Notes under the pieces: generated by a model
What the model saw: only the letters and a program-made list of their open reading frames with translations
What the model was told of the DNA's origin: nothing
The model's database searches: none
Assembly (NCBI RefSeq): GCF_015680235.1
Contig: NZ_JADLJL010000018.1
Coordinates: 1-64,000, forward strand
Length of the DNA: 64,000 nucleotides
Origin: Pseudomonas guariconensis
Lineage (GTDB): Bacteria; Pseudomonadota; Gammaproteobacteria; Pseudomonadales; Pseudomonadaceae
Reading direction: 5' to 3'
Part shown: positions 37,707 through 49,947 of the stretch, in pieces
Position numbering within the stretch: position 1 is the stretch's first letter
Layout of the letters: each line of letters opens with the position of its first letter
Made by a program: the position numbers and the translations under genes

Positions 37707-39641
37707 ATGACCCTGCTCAAATTCAGCGATGTGTCCCTCGCGTTCGGTGCCATGCCGCTGCTGGACAAGGTGTCCTGGCAGATCGCTCGTGGCGAGCGGG
37801 TGTGCATCATCGGCCGCAACGGCACCGGCAAGTCGAGCATGCTGCGCCTGGTCAAGGGCGAGCAGCGGCCCGATGACGGCGAGATCTGGCGCGCCCCGGG
37901 CCTGAAGATCGGCGAGCTGCCGCAGGAGTTGCCGGTGGCCGACGAGCGTAGCGTGTTCGACGTCGTGGCCGAGGGCCTGGACGGCGTCGGGGCGCTGCTG
38001 GCCGAATATCACCACCTGAGCCAGAACATCCAGGGCGACGCTGACTTGGAGAAGCTCATGCATGTCCAGCACGAGCTCGAGGCTCGGGACGGCTGGCGCC
38101 TGCAGCAAGTGGTGGAAAGCACCCTGAGCCGCCTGCAACTGCCGGCCGACAAAACCCTGGCCGAGCTCTCCGGTGGCTGGCGCCGCCGTGTGCTGCTGGC
38201 CCAGGCATTGGTGTCCGAGCCCGACCTGCTGCTGCTCGACGAGCCAACCAACCACCTGGACATCGGCGCCATCGCCTGGCTCGAGGAAGCCCTGAACGGT
38301 TTCAACGGCGCGGTACTGTTCATCACCCACGACCGCTCCTTCTTGCAGAACCTGGCCACCCGCATCCTCGAGCTGGACCGTGGCGGCCTGATCGACTGGA
38401 ACGGTGACTACGCCAGCTTCCTAGTGCACAAGGAGGCCATGCTGGCCGCCGAGGAAACCGCCAACGCGCTGTTCGACAAGCGTCTGGCCCAGGAGGAAGT
38501 GTGGATTCGCCAGGGCATCAAGGCCCGGCGTACCCGCAACGAGGGCCGTGTGCGTGCCCTCAAGGCCCTGCGTGTGGAACGTGGCGAACGGCGTGAGCGC
38601 CAGGGCAAGGCGAACATCCAGATCGAGGTGGCGGACAAGTCCGGCAAGCAGGTCATGATGCTGGAGAATGTCAGTTTCGCCCATACCGATGGCCCCATGC
38701 TGGTCAAGGATTTTTCCATGGTCCTGCAGCGCGAGGACCGCATCGGCCTGCTGGGCGCCAACGGCACCGGCAAGACCACCTTGCTCAAGCTGATGCTCGG
38801 CGACCTGGAGCCCAGCAGTGGCAAGGTCGAGCGTGGCACCAAGCTGGAAGTCGCCTATTTCGACCAGATGCGCCACCAACTGGACCTGGAAAAGACGGTC
38901 ATCGACAACCTCGCCGAAGGGCGCGACTTCATCGAGATCGACGGCCAGAATCGCCACGTGCTCAGCTACCTGGGCGATTTCCTGTTCAGCCCGCAGCGCG
39001 CGCGTACGCCGGTCAAGGCCTTGTCGGGCGGCGAGCGGGCGCGCCTGTTGCTGGCCAAGCTGTTCAGCAAGCCGGCCAACCTGCTGGTGCTGGACGAACC
39101 GACCAACGACCTGGACGTCGAAACCCTCGAGCTGCTCGAAGAGGTGCTGTCGAACTTCAAGGGCACCGTGTTGATGGTCAGCCACGACCGGGCTTTTCTC
39201 GATAACGTGGTCACCAGCACCCTGGTATTCGAAGGCCAGGGGCGGGTGCGCGAATATGTCGGGGGCTACGAGGACTGGATCCGCCAGGGCGGCTCACCGA
39301 AGCTGCTGGGCGTGACCGAAAGCAAGGGCGGCAAGGCAGAGCTAGGCAGTGCGGTGGTGGAGAAGCCTGTCGAGCAGGCAGCGCCAGCGCCCGTTGCGCC
39401 TGCCGCTGCGGTGGAGCCTGGGAAGAAGAAGCTCAGCTACAAGCTGCAACGTGAGCTGGAAGCCCTGCCGGGGCAGATCGACGCGCTGGAGCAACGCATG
39501 GCCGCGGTTCAGGAAGAGGTCAATGCGCCAGGCTTCTACCAGCGCCCGATCGGCGAGACCTCGGCGGTACTGGCCAGGCTGGAGCAGATGCAGGGTGAGC
39601 TGGACGCCCTGGTCGAGCGCTGGGCGGAATTGGAAGGCTAG
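37707..39641 (+). CDS. uup: ABC-F family ATPase Uup
   Basis: This is a 644-aa soluble protein with two ATPase cassettes and no membrane domain. Walker A motifs are GRNGTGKSSM and GANGTGKTTL. Signatures are ELSGGWRRRVLLAQAL and ALSGGERARLLLAKLF, and Walker B motifs are LLLLDEPTNHLD and LLVLDEPTNDLD. A charged linker lies between the two. The C-terminal 100 residues include an Ala/Pro-rich hinge and a predicted coiled coil (LQRELEALPGQIDALEQRMA), typical of Uup, which binds branched DNA and the ribosome. TTGGAG lies eight bases before the ATG. The stop codon lies inside the terminal repeat of the 165-bp element that follows. Confidence 0.93.
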   Translation: MTLLKFSDVSLAFGAMPLLDKVSWQIARGERVCIIGRNGTGKSSMLRLVKGEQRPDDGEIWRAPGLKIGELPQELPVADERSVFDVVAEGLDGVGALLAEYHHLSQNIQGDADLEKLMHVQHELEARDGWRLQQVVESTLSRLQLPADKTLAELSGGWRRRVLLAQALVSEPDLLLLDEPTNHLDIGAIAWLEEALNGFNGAVLFITHDRSFLQNLATRILELDRGGLIDWNGDYASFLVHKEAMLAAEETANALFDKRLAQEEVWIRQGIKARRTRNEGRVRALKALRVERGERRERQGKANIQIEVADKSGKQVMMLENVSFAHTDGPMLVKDFSMVLQREDRIGLLGANGTGKTTLLKLMLGDLEPSSGKVERGTKLEVAYFDQMRHQLDLEKTVIDNLAEGRDFIEIDGQNRHVLSYLGDFLFSPQRARTPVKALSGGERARLLLAKLFSKPANLLVLDEPTNDLDVETLELLEEVLSNFKGTVLMVSHDRAFLDNVVTSTLVFEGQGRVREYVGGYEDWIRQGGSPKLLGVTESKGGKAELGSAVVEKPVEQAAPAPVAPAAAVEPGKKKLSYKLQRELEALPGQIDALEQRMAAVQEEVNAPGFYQRPIGETSAVLARLEQMQGELDALVERWAELEG

Positions 39642-39802
39642 TGTGGTGTTTTGCAAATACGACCAATAAGTCGCGAGTTATTTTTGTGCTCAAGCAAGGC
39701 GTCGCGACGAGTCGTAGCCCAGCTACGGCGAGGATCGACAACGCAGCATGAGCGCAAAAAGCGCCGCGACTTATGGTTGTTATTTGTGAAACACCACACT
39801 AG
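39638..39802. mobile_element. MITE-like 165-bp palindromic element
   Basis: Imperfect terminal inverted repeats of about 37 bp bound this element. The left end is CTAGTGTGGTGTTTTGCAAA with ...AATAAGTCGCG; the right end is the complement, CGCGACTTAT... to GTGAAACACCACACTAG. The core has further pairing (GTCGCGACGAGTCGTAGC, GCTACGGCGAGGATCGAC). It encodes no protein. Structure and size fit a non-autonomous miniature inverted-repeat element; CTAG or TA at the ends could be part of a target duplication. Confidence 0.65.
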
Positions 39803-39832
39803 AGGGGCGCCATGCGCCCCATCGTCAGCCCT

Positions 39833-39858
39833 CTGTAGGAACGGGCTTGTCTCGCCCC
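39833..39858. repeat. Short REP-like half element
   Basis: TGTAGGAACGGGCTTGTCTC with GCCCC resembles half of the GTGGGAGCGGGCTTGTCCCGC repeat, in the gap between the MITE-like element and the stress-protein gene. Confidence 0.45.
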
Positions 39859-39866
39859 CAATACTG

Positions 39867-40310
39867 TCAGCCTTCTTTCTTCAACAGGCGCACTGCCAGA
39901 ACGTCACAAGGCGCACCGTGCAGCACGTCGTTGGCGGTAGAGCCAAGCAGCAGGGCCAGGCCATGGCGGCCGTGGCTGCCCACCACGATCAGGTCGCAAT
40001 TCTGCTCCTTGGCCAGCTGATGGATTTCCTGGCGCGGCTGGCCGTAGGTCAGGTGCGAGTCGCCACGGTTGATGGTCGGATACTTGTTGAACAAGCGATC
40101 CATGCGCTCCTTGGCCTGGTCGAACTGTTGCTGCTGCAGTTGCGACAGGTCCATCGGCACGTCTCCGCCGAAGGCCATGGCCATGGGCTCGACGATATGC
40201 ACGAGGGAGACCTTGGCGCCCGTGGGCTCGGCGAGTTTCATGGCGCGCTTGATCACCGGGTCGCATTCTTCGGTCAGGTCGACGGCGACCAGAAGATGTT
40301 CATAGGACAT
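39867..40310 (-). CDS. Universal stress protein (UspA family)
   Basis: This is a 147-aa cytoplasmic protein of the UspA fold. It begins MSYEHLLVAVDLTEECDPVI (first strand). The C-terminal ATP-type signature is VVGSHGRHGLALLLGSTAND with VLHGAPCDVLAV, fitting G-2x-G-9x-G(S/T). A nucleotide-binding member is therefore likely. The ATG ending at 40310 is preferred; the open frame runs 29 codons further. It is divergent from the small membrane protein gene. Confidence 0.9.
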   Translation of the reverse strand: MSYEHLLVAVDLTEECDPVIKRAMKLAEPTGAKVSLVHIVEPMAMAFGGDVPMDLSQLQQQQFDQAKERMDRLFNKYPTINRGDSHLTYGQPRQEIHQLAKEQNCDLIVVGSHGRHGLALLLGSTANDVLHGAPCDVLAVRLLKKEG

Positions 40311-40418
40311 GGGTGGTACTCCTGCAGTCGCGATAGTAGAAGTATGGTCGCTTTCGGGCCGAATGCCGTGAAACCTGGCTAACCAGCTCATTTGCAACGC
40401 TTTATGGGAACTACAGAT

Positions 40419-40856
40419 ATGACGGTATGGCTGGTGGTGTCAATCCTTGCGCTGATTCTCAGCCCCCTGGCCTGGTTGCGCCCATCGCGCAAGCAGAGCG
40501 AACAGATGAACCTGCGCATGGAAGGGCGGCGCATGGGCCTTGCCATGCAACTGGCGCCCCAGACCTGGCCGCATTGGCTGGAAAAGGAGCCGCCAAGCCC
40601 TTGCCCGCAGTACCACCGCGCGCGGCGTAAAGGCCATGACGATACCTGGGTGTATTGGCAAATTACCCCAGGTGTATGGTGGAACCAGTGGCGCGAGCCT
40701 TGCGAGGACGCGCGCCTGTGCGAGGCCTTCACGCGCCTGCCTGCGAGCGTCTACAAGATCGAGGCTGATAGCCGCATGCTTGCCCTGTACTGGAGCGAGC
40801 GGGGTGACAAATCTGTTTTGCAGGATATTGCGCAGGTACTCGAAACCCTCGCTTGA
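40419..40856 (+). CDS. Hypothetical protein with an N-terminal membrane anchor
   Basis: This is a 145-aa protein of unknown function. It begins with a single hydrophobic helix (MTVWLVVSILALILSPLAWL) followed by a basic segment and a soluble domain rich in Trp (TWPHWLE, WVYWQITPGVWWNQWRE). This suggests an inner-membrane anchor, N-out or N-in not determined. The YajC-like start is superficial. The ATG at 40419 was chosen over one at 40404. It lies alone between the stress protein gene and the fadBA operon. Confidence 0.72.
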   Translation: MTVWLVVSILALILSPLAWLRPSRKQSEQMNLRMEGRRMGLAMQLAPQTWPHWLEKEPPSPCPQYHRARRKGHDDTWVYWQITPGVWWNQWREPCEDARLCEAFTRLPASVYKIEADSRMLALYWSERGDKSVLQDIAQVLETLA

Positions 40857-41240
40857 TAGCGCTTGGGATATTTGGGCGGACATGAGATCCGGCACCGCCT
40901 GCGCGGCGCGCGACCTCACAGGCGCCGCCAAATCCAAGGCATGCGCTGTGCCATGAATACCCGCTAATCACTGTCATCATGTTTCGTACCCAATGGGTGC
41001 AAAATGACCGGAAAGTCGCGTTTTCACCGTGCTTGCGAGCATTTGACAACGCCGATCTTTTCGGAGAATGTGTGCGTACCCAAATCAAACGGGCGTATGA
41101 ATTGAGCGTTTGTATGTCGAACGGCTCTAACAGAATCCCGACTCGCACGCTGACGGGTGTGCCTGGGTAAGGGGCCGAGCCGGCCTTTGCACCAGCGTTC
41201 GGCGTGTACAGTTCAGCTTCCATATCGTGGAGATCAGTTG
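40857..41240. other. 384-bp leader and promoter region of fadBA
   Basis: No gene is seen. An imperfect GC-rich inverted repeat (GGATATTTGGGCGG with CCGCCAAATCC, about 40865-40937) could end the upstream transcript. Two possible promoters are TTGACA at 41043 and TTGAGC-N18-TCTAAC at 41102-41131. The second overlaps an inverted repeat that may be an operator. Confidence 0.5.
41086..41112. promoter_or_regulatory. Possible PsrA-type operator upstream of fadBA
   Basis: CAAACG (41086) and CGTTTG (41107) form an inverted repeat with a 15-bp spacer, overlapping a candidate promoter. The half-sites equal those of the PsrA boxes before psrA, but the spacing is far larger than the known CAAAC-N4-GTTTG, so this is weak. 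PsrA control of fadBA is established in P. aeruginosa. Confidence 0.3.
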
Positions 41241-43388
<2,148 letters not shown>

Positions 43389-43404
43389 GCGCCCAACGAG
43401 TTAG

Positions 43405-44595
<1,191 letters not shown>

Positions 44596-44612
44596 TCGCG
44601 TCGTCGACAGCG

Positions 44613-44642
44613 ACCGGGGCCTTGTGCCCCGGTTTTTGTTTG
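44613..44642 (+). terminator. Terminator of fadBA
   Basis: ACCGGGGC-CTTGT-GCCCCGGT is followed by TTTTGTTTGTT, a strong intrinsic terminator 17 bases after the fadA stop. Confidence 0.9.
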
Positions 44643-44670
44643 TTCGGATTTGTTCAAGAGGGTGTGCAAC

Positions 44671-44922
44671 ATGCAGATACAACCAGGCATATACCGGCAT
44701 TACAAAGGTCCGGAGTACCGTGTGCTGGGCGTTGCACATCACACGGAAACCGATGAGTCGCTGGTGATCTACCAGTTGCTTTACGGTGACTACGGCTTGG
44801 GTGCCCGGCCGCTGGCCATGTTCCATGACACTGTAGAGGTTGACGGCGAGCAAGTGCCGCGCTTTGCTTTGGTCGAGGCCGAGGAGGGGATGTTCAAGCG
44901 CCCCGATACGGCAAGCGACTGA
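44671..44922 (+). CDS. DUF1653 family protein
   Basis: This 83-aa cytoplasmic protein matches the DUF1653 pattern IQPGIYRHYKGPEYRVLGVA, then YGDYGLGARPLAMFHDTVEV and PRFALVEA. The function of the family is unknown. GAGGG eight bases before the ATG at 44671 supports the start; the frame opens seven codons earlier. It sits between the fadBA terminator and the topA promoter, so it has its own transcript or relies on read-through. Confidence 0.85.
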   Translation: MQIQPGIYRHYKGPEYRVLGVAHHTETDESLVIYQLLYGDYGLGARPLAMFHDTVEVDGEQVPRFALVEAEEGMFKRPDTASD

Positions 44923-44932
44923 ACCTGAGCGC

Positions 44933-44961
44933 TTGACCTCACTCTGTTGCCACTATATATA
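44933..44961 (+). promoter_or_regulatory. Sigma-70 promoter of topA
   Basis: TTGACC (44933-44938) and TATATA (44956-44961) are separated by 17 bp. The alternating TATATATAG at -10 melts easily, which suits the supercoiling-responsive control known for topA genes. The topA ATG is 61 bp downstream. Confidence 0.65.
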
Positions 44962-45022
44962 GCGGTGCCGCGTCCGGCACCTGACGCGTTTTTCATCTTC
45001 AGATTCAGGAATATTCCGATCC

Positions 45023-47632
45023 ATGGGCAAATCGCTGGTCATTGTGGAATCCCCGGCCAAGGCCAAGACCATCAACAAGTACCTGGGCAGCCAGTACGTG
45101 GTGAAGTCGAGTATCGGCCATATCCGAGACCTCCCCACCAGCGGTTCGGCCAGCGCCAGCAAGGAACCGGCGGCCAAGCGCGGCAAGGCCGCGGGTGAGG
45201 CGCCGGCCCTGTCGCCGAAAGAGAAGGCCCGCCGCCAGCTGGTGGCCCGCATGGGCGTCGATCCAGAAGCCGGCTGGAAGGCCAAGTACGAGATCCTGCC
45301 CGGCAAGGAAAAGGTCATCGACGAATTACGTCGCCTGGCCAAAGATGCCGACACCATCTATCTCGCAACCGACTTGGACCGCGAAGGGGAGGCCATCGCC
45401 TGGCACCTGCGCGAGGCCATTGGCGGCGACGACACCCGCTACAAGCGCGTGGTGTTCAACGAAATCACCAAGAAAGCCATCCAGGAGGCCTTCTCCCAAC
45501 CGGGTGAGCTGGACATCGACCGGGTCAATGCCCAGCAGGCACGCCGCTTCCTCGACCGCGTGGTCGGCTACATGGTCTCGCCGCTGCTGTGGGCCAAGAT
45601 CGCCCGAGGCCTGTCGGCTGGCCGCGTACAGTCGGTGGCGGTCAAGCTGGTGGTGGAGCGCGAGCGTGAGATCCGTGCGTTCGTCCCGGAGGAATACTGG
45701 GAAGTCCATGCCGACCTGGGTACCGCCAAGAGCGCCAAGGTGCGCTTCGAAGTGGCGCGCGAAAAAGGCGAAGCCTTCAAGCCGCTGAACGAAGCCCAGG
45801 CCATGGCGGCCCTGGAGAAACTCAAGGCCTCCAGCTACAGCGTAGCCAAGCGCGAAGACCGCCCGACCAGCAGCAAGCCGTCGGCGCCGTTCATCACCTC
45901 GACCCTGCAGCAGGCTGCGAGCAACCGCCTGGGCTTCGGCGTGAAGAAAACCATGATGATGGCGCAGCGTCTCTACGAAGCCGGCTACATCACCTACATG
46001 CGTACCGATTCGACCAACCTGTCGGTCGATGCCCTGGACATGGCGCGCAGCTACATCGAGCGCGAGTTCGGCAAGCAGTACCTGCCTGAAAAGCCGGTGG
46101 TGTACGGCAGCAAGGAAGGCGCCCAGGAGGCGCACGAGGCGATTCGTCCTTCGGACGTGAATACCCACCCGAGCAAGCTCAGCGGCATGGAGCGTGACGC
46201 CGAGCGCCTGTACGAGCTGATCTGGCGCCAGTTCCTGGCCTGCCAGATGCCGCCTGCGCAGTACCTCTCCACCAGCGTCACGGTCAATGCCGGCGACTTC
46301 GAGCTGCGTGCCAAGGGCCGTATCCTCAAGTTCGACGGTTACACCCGTGTGCTGCCCCAGCAGAGCAAGCCGGGCGAAGATGACGTGCTGCCGGAAATGG
46401 CCCAGGGCGAGGTCCTCAAGCTCATCCAGCTCGACCCGAGCCAGCATTTCACCAAGCCGCCGGCACGCTACACCGAAGCCAGCCTGGTCAAGGAAATGGA
46501 AAAGCGTGGCATCGGCCGCCCGTCGACCTATGCGGCGATCATCTCCACCATCCAGGACCGCGGCTACGTGACCTTGCACAACCGCCGCTTCTATTCCGAG
46601 AAGATGGGCGACATCGTCACCGAGCGCCTCTCCGAGAGCTTCTCCAACCTCATGGACTATGGCTTCACCGCCGGCATGGAGGAGAACCTCGACGACGTGG
46701 CCCAGGGCGAGCGCGATTGGAAGAGCGTCCTCGACGAGTTCTATGGCGACTTCAGCAAGAAGCTGCTGACCGCCGAGTCGGCCGAGAACGGCATGCGTGC
46801 CAACCAGCCGACGCTGACCAACATTCCGTGCAAGGAATGCGGCCGGCCGATGATGATCCGCACCGCCTCCACGGGCGTCTTCCTCGGTTGCTCGGGCTAC
46901 AGCCTGCCGCCGAAGGAGCGTTGCAAGGCCACCGTGAACCTGGTGCCGGGCGACGAGATCGCAGCCGACGACGAAGGTGAGTCCGAGTCCCTGGTGTTGC
47001 GTGGCAAGCACCGTTGCCCGATCTGCGCCACGGCGATGGACGCCTACCTGCTGGACGAAAAACACAAGCTGCACATCTGCGGCAACAACCCGGATTGCCC
47101 GGGGTACGAGATCGAAGAGGGCAGCTACCGCATCAAGGGTTACGAAGGGCCAAGCCTGGAATGTGACAAGTGCGGCAGCGAGATGCAGCTCAAGACCGGC
47201 CGCTTCGGCAAGTTCTTCGGTTGCACCAACCCTGCGTGCAAGAACACCCGCAAGCTGCTCAAGAGCGGCGAGGCGGCGCCGCCAAAGATGGACAAGGTGG
47301 ACATGCCGGAACTCAAGTGCGAGAAGGTCGACGACACCTACGTGCTGCGCGATGGCGCCTCGGGGTTGTTCCTGGCCGCCAGCCAGTTCCCGAAGAACCG
47401 CGAGACCCGTGCGCCCTTGGTGCTGGAAATCGTCCCGCACAAGCATGAGATCGATCCGAAATACCACTTCCTCTGCGATGCACCGCAGCAGGACCCGGAT
47501 GGCCGCCCGGCGGTGATCCGCTATAGCCGTAAGACCAAGGAGCAGTACGTGCAGTCGGAGGTTGATGGCAAGCCGACTGGCTGGAAGGCGTTCTACGACG
47601 GCAAGGCGTGGAAGGTCGAAGACAAGCGCTGA
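45023..47632 (+). CDS. topA: DNA topoisomerase I
   Basis: This is an 869-aa type IA topoisomerase relaxing negative supercoils. The N-terminal Toprim domain starts [19 protein letters not shown], with [11 protein letters not shown] supplying metal-binding acids. The active Tyr lies in [13 protein letters not shown]. Three C-terminal zinc ribbons are seen: [33 protein letters not shown]...HICG and [20 protein letters not shown]. Final basic repeats follow. Length matches Pseudomonas TopA. It is monocistronic with its own promoter and terminator. Confidence 0.97.
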   Translation: MGKSLVIVESPAKAKTINKYLGSQYVVKSSIGHIRDLPTSGSASASKEPAAKRGKAAGEAPALSPKEKARRQLVARMGVDPEAGWKAKYEILPGKEKVIDELRRLAKDADTIYLATDLDREGEAIAWHLREAIGGDDTRYKRVVFNEITKKAIQEAFSQPGELDIDRVNAQQARRFLDRVVGYMVSPLLWAKIARGLSAGRVQSVAVKLVVEREREIRAFVPEEYWEVHADLGTAKSAKVRFEVAREKGEAFKPLNEAQAMAALEKLKASSYSVAKREDRPTSSKPSAPFITSTLQQAASNRLGFGVKKTMMMAQRLYEAGYITYMRTDSTNLSVDALDMARSYIEREFGKQYLPEKPVVYGSKEGAQEAHEAIRPSDVNTHPSKLSGMERDAERLYELIWRQFLACQMPPAQYLSTSVTVNAGDFELRAKGRILKFDGYTRVLPQQSKPGEDDVLPEMAQGEVLKLIQLDPSQHFTKPPARYTEASLVKEMEKRGIGRPSTYAAIISTIQDRGYVTLHNRRFYSEKMGDIVTERLSESFSNLMDYGFTAGMEENLDDVAQGERDWKSVLDEFYGDFSKKLLTAESAENGMRANQPTLTNIPCKECGRPMMIRTASTGVFLGCSGYSLPPKERCKATVNLVPGDEIAADDEGESESLVLRGKHRCPICATAMDAYLLDEKHKLHICGNNPDCPGYEIEEGSYRIKGYEGPSLECDKCGSEMQLKTGRFGKFFGCTNPACKNTRKLLKSGEAAPPKMDKVDMPELKCEKVDDTYVLRDGASGLFLAASQFPKNRETRAPLVLEIVPHKHEIDPKYHFLCDAPQQDPDGRPAVIRYSRKTKEQYVQSEVDGKPTGWKAFYDGKAWKVEDKR

Positions 47633-47650
47633 TCGGTAAGCGCTGAAAAG

Positions 47651-47677
47651 GGGGCCGCTTCGCGGCCCTTGTCTTTT
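47651..47677 (+). terminator. Terminator of topA
   Basis: GGGCCGC-TTC-GCGGCCC is followed by TTGTCTTTTA, about 20 bases after the topA stop codon. Confidence 0.85.
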
Positions 47678-47755
47678 ATGACATTCGGCTTGCGGCAGGG
47701 CGGGGCAATCCCTGAAACTGAGGCATCGCCTTGCAGCCTCAGGGAGGCCATCGAA

Positions 47756-48277
47756 ATGGCCCAGGAACTCTACACCCGCACCAACCAGAAACTGTTCTTT
47801 GCCGGGCTAGCCCTGGAGTCCATGGCCAAGGCTGCCGACAGCCAGGCAATGAATGCCCAGGGTCTGATCCAGGCAGAGCGTGAGTCGGCGCTGTTTCACT
47901 TGTATGGCGCGCTGCTTGGCCTATGCCATGAGATCGCCGGCTTTTACCGTTTGCCGCAGGCTGCGGCAGCGCAGGTGGAGCTGCTGCTCAATGAGGACGC
48001 GCTCAACGGCATCGCCATCCCAGAGGTGGCGGAAATGCTGGAGCTGGCGCGTCAGCCGGAAACTTGGCTCGCGCAAATGCTTCGTGCTTATGCCGATTTG
48101 TTCCGACCGCCGGTCGCCAAAAAAGCACCGAAAACCGATGTCACCCAACCTTTGATCGTGGCTGTGAACCTGGATGAGCCCGAACAATTGGCGCTGTCCC
48201 GGGACGAGCTAGAAAGCTGGCGGCGTAATCTGAAGGACTTGGTGCGACGTTTCCGTGACGCGTTGAGTGAGTGCTGA
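47756..48277 (+). CDS. Conserved helical protein (DUF6586-like)
   Basis: This 173-aa protein starts MAQELYTRTNQKLFFAGLAL and is helical throughout, ending in LESWRRNLKDLVRRFRDALSEC. From memory, proteins of this kind next to topA in Pseudomonas are annotated DUF6586. The function is unknown. GGAGG eight bases upstream of the ATG at 47756 fixes the start, while the open frame begins 87 nt earlier. There is no signal or membrane segment. Confidence 0.78.
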   Translation: MAQELYTRTNQKLFFAGLALESMAKAADSQAMNAQGLIQAERESALFHLYGALLGLCHEIAGFYRLPQAAAAQVELLLNEDALNGIAIPEVAEMLELARQPETWLAQMLRAYADLFRPPVAKKAPKTDVTQPLIVAVNLDEPEQLALSRDELESWRRNLKDLVRRFRDALSEC

Positions 48278-48290
48278 TAGCGCCAGTGGC

Positions 48291-48299
48291 TGGTACAAT
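48291..48299 (+). promoter_or_regulatory. Extended -10 promoter element
   Basis: TGGTACAAT fits TGnTATAAT with one change, 30 bp upstream of the 77-aa gene. No clear -35 is seen at the right spacing. Confidence 0.4.
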
Positions 48300-48329
48300 A
48301 CTGGCCTTTCGTGAAAAGCAGGCCTTAGT

Positions 48330-48563
48330 ATGTCAACGTCCTTTCTAGAAATTGTCGAGTTGCCTGATGGCCGGATTGAGCTGCGCCGCGCCGAGGACGA
48401 GGGTTCTTTGGTGACCCTGGATTTCTCCGAGGACGCCAAGGCGTTCCTGCAAGGCCAGCATGTGGAAGTCGCCAAGGCCATGCTGAGTGTCGGCGTGCAA
48501 ATGGCAGGTCGCCTGGTTGAAGGCGATCTCGAGCATGAAGAAGGGCCACGCGTGTTGCACTGA
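48330..48563 (+). CDS. Conserved hypothetical 77-aa protein
   Basis: This is a small acidic cytoplasmic protein. MSTSFLEIVELPDGRIELRR and DFSEDAKAFLQGQHVEVAKA suggest a short beta hairpin followed by a helix. No family function is recognised. It is conserved next to topA and sulA in Pseudomonas as I recall it. It converges on sulA, and the shared hairpin at 48601-48640 lies in the gap. Confidence 0.75.
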   Translation: MSTSFLEIVELPDGRIELRRAEDEGSLVTLDFSEDAKAFLQGQHVEVAKAMLSVGVQMAGRLVEGDLEHEEGPRVLH

Positions 48564-48589
48564 GCCCTTGCGCTTCGCGATTCAGAAAT

Positions 48590-48640
48590 TGAAATACAGG
48601 CAAAGCCTGAACATCAGCCGAGGCGGATGTTCAGGCTTTG
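48590..48640 (-). terminator. Terminator hairpin overlapping the sulA 3' end
   Basis: CAAAGCCTGAACATC (48601-48615) and GATGTTCAGGCTTTG (48626-48640) are perfect 15-bp inverted repeats with a 10-bp loop. On the minus strand a T-rich CCTGTATTTCAATTTC follows. The last sulA codons and stop lie inside the stem and loop. Confidence 0.75.
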
Positions 48641-49102
48641 TGCGTTTCCGCTAGTGGCCGCGCGGGTCAGTTGCTGACGAGCCGTGGCATTGAGGTTGCC
48701 AAGCCAGCTGACCACGGTATGGCTGTGGCCCAGGCGCAAGGCTTCGCAGGCCAATTGCAGGGCGCTTTGGTTCGCGCCTGGTTGCAGCAACAGGATGCGT
48801 TCACGGTTGAGGCCGGCATCGCGTAGCCAGGCCTGGGTCAGGCTGGCGGGCGGGGCAATGAGGGTCAGCCAGCGGGTTTCGTCTTCTTCGCTCAGCTCTC
48901 GCAGAACCGGCGCCAGCAGGCTTTGGCAGTGGCCAGGCGCGCCACGCAGGGACAGTTCGCTGAACAGCTCGGGCTGCTGGGGTTTGCGTGGCTGCTCCGT
49001 GACGCTGTTGCGGGCTTTCAGGCCAGGCAGCACGGGTTGGGCCAGGAAGGCCTCGAACAGGGGGAGCTGTGCTTGCTGGGGTGCATGGATGAACTGCTGC
49101 AT
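48614..49102 (-). CDS. sulA: SOS cell division inhibitor SulA
   Basis: This 162-aa protein blocks FtsZ assembly during DNA damage. It has the SulA/RecA-like layout: PELFSELSLRGAPGHCQSLL, then ETRWLTLIAPPASLTQAWLR and AGLNRERILLLQPG, and VSWLGNLNATARQQL near the end. GGAGG four bases before the ATG ending at 49102 supports the start. It is 13 bp downstream of lexA in the same operon and so under the two LexA boxes. Pseudomonas commonly has this lexA-sulA order. Confidence 0.9.
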   Translation of the reverse strand: MQQFIHAPQQAQLPLFEAFLAQPVLPGLKARNSVTEQPRKPQQPELFSELSLRGAPGHCQSLLAPVLRELSEEDETRWLTLIAPPASLTQAWLRDAGLNRERILLLQPGANQSALQLACEALRLGHSHTVVSWLGNLNATARQQLTRAATSGNAQSLNIRLG

Positions 49103-49115
49103 GACGCCTCCTGGA

Positions 49116-49724
49116 TCAGCGGCGAATGACGCCGACACTCAAGCCCTCGATCACCAGTTCCTGTTCTTTCAGGTCGACTTCGATGGGGGCGAATTCGGGG
49201 TTTTCGGCGACCAGCCAGACCTTGCTGCCTTCGCGCTTGAAGCGCTTGACGGTCACTTCGTCGCCGATGCGGGCAACGACGACTTGGCCGTTACGGGCTT
49301 CGCGGCAGGTATGTACCGCCAGCAGGTCGCCGTCGAAGATGCCGATGTCCTTCATGCTCATGCCGTGCACGCGCAACAAGTAGTCGGCGCGAGGGTGGAA
49401 GAAGGCCGGGTTGATGTTGCAGGATTCCTCGATGTGCTGCTCGGCGAGGATGGGGGCGCCGGCGGCGACGCGGCCGATGATCGGCAGGCCGCTTTCCTCC
49501 GCCTTGGTTTCCAGGCCGGGGATGCGGATGCCGCGGGAGGCGCCCGGGGTCATTTCGATCGCGCCCTTGCGGGCCAGTGCCTTGAGGTGTTCCTCGGCAG
49601 CGTTGGGGGACTTGAACCCCAGTTCCTGAGCGATTTCCGCGCGGGTCGGCGGGAAGCCGTTGTCTTCCAGGCAGCGTTTGATGAAGGCCAGGATTTCGGC
49701 TTGGCGTGGCGTCAGTTTCAACAT
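49116..49724 (-). CDS. lexA: SOS repressor LexA
   Basis: This is a 202-aa repressor with self-cleaving protease. The N-terminal winged helix includes [20 protein letters not shown]. The cleavage site is A88-G89 in GRVAAGAPI. The catalytic dyad is S123 (HGMSMKDIG) and K160 ([10 protein letters not shown]). These positions are four residues on from E. coli, as expected for the length. It is first gene of the lexA-sulA operon, with two LexA boxes within 50 bp of the start codon. Confidence 0.97.
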   Translation of the reverse strand: MLKLTPRQAEILAFIKRCLEDNGFPPTRAEIAQELGFKSPNAAEEHLKALARKGAIEMTPGASRGIRIPGLETKAEESGLPIIGRVAAGAPILAEQHIEESCNINPAFFHPRADYLLRVHGMSMKDIGIFDGDLLAVHTCREARNGQVVVARIGDEVTVKRFKREGSKVWLVAENPEFAPIEVDLKEQELVIEGLSVGVIRR

Positions 49725-49734
49725 GGCGGGCGCT

Positions 49735-49750
49735 CTGTCTTTTTATACAG
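49735..49750. promoter_or_regulatory. LexA box 1 of the lexA operator
   Basis: CTGTCTTTTTATACAG is a CTG-N10-CAG SOS operator, with its near end 11 bp from the lexA start codon. Confidence 0.88.
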
Positions 49751-49753
49751 TGA

Positions 49754-49769
49754 CTGGAATTATATACAG
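49754..49769. promoter_or_regulatory. LexA box 2 of the lexA operator
   Basis: CTGGAATTATATACAG is the second CTG-N10-CAG site, centred 19 bp from the first, so two repressor dimers can bind side by side for autoregulation. Confidence 0.82.
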
Positions 49770-49773
49770 TAGA

Positions 49774-49905
49774 TGGCCAGCTGCAAGCCATAAGCTTCAA
49801 GAAAAAGCCGCAAGGGCAGTGAGCGCACCTTCGAAATCGCGTTCCATGGCTTTGCAACCGTCGACGTGACGTGTCGCTTGCAGCTTGCGGCTCGGCGCTT
49901 TTAAA
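49774..49905. repeat. Imperfect CTGCAAG/CTTGCAG repeat block
   Basis: CTGCAAG (49781) and AGCCGCAAG (49806) recur inverted as CTTGCAG (49877) and CTTGCGGCT (49884). This is like the AGCTGCAAGCTTCAAGC intergenic repeats of Pseudomonas. The order is not nested, so a single hairpin is not formed. It lies between the lexA and psrA promoters. Confidence 0.5.
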
Positions 49906-49947
49906 TGGCGACCCACCAGTCACCGAACCTTGACAACAGGCCTGCTT

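Noticed and set aside
40419..40856. YajC preprotein translocase subunit
   Set aside because: Only the N-terminal hydrophobic helix is similar in character; the rest is longer and Trp-rich, without YajC features.
45326..47467. 713-aa open frame opposite topA
   Set aside because: Antisense shadow; the sense frame has topoisomerase catalytic and zinc-finger motifs.
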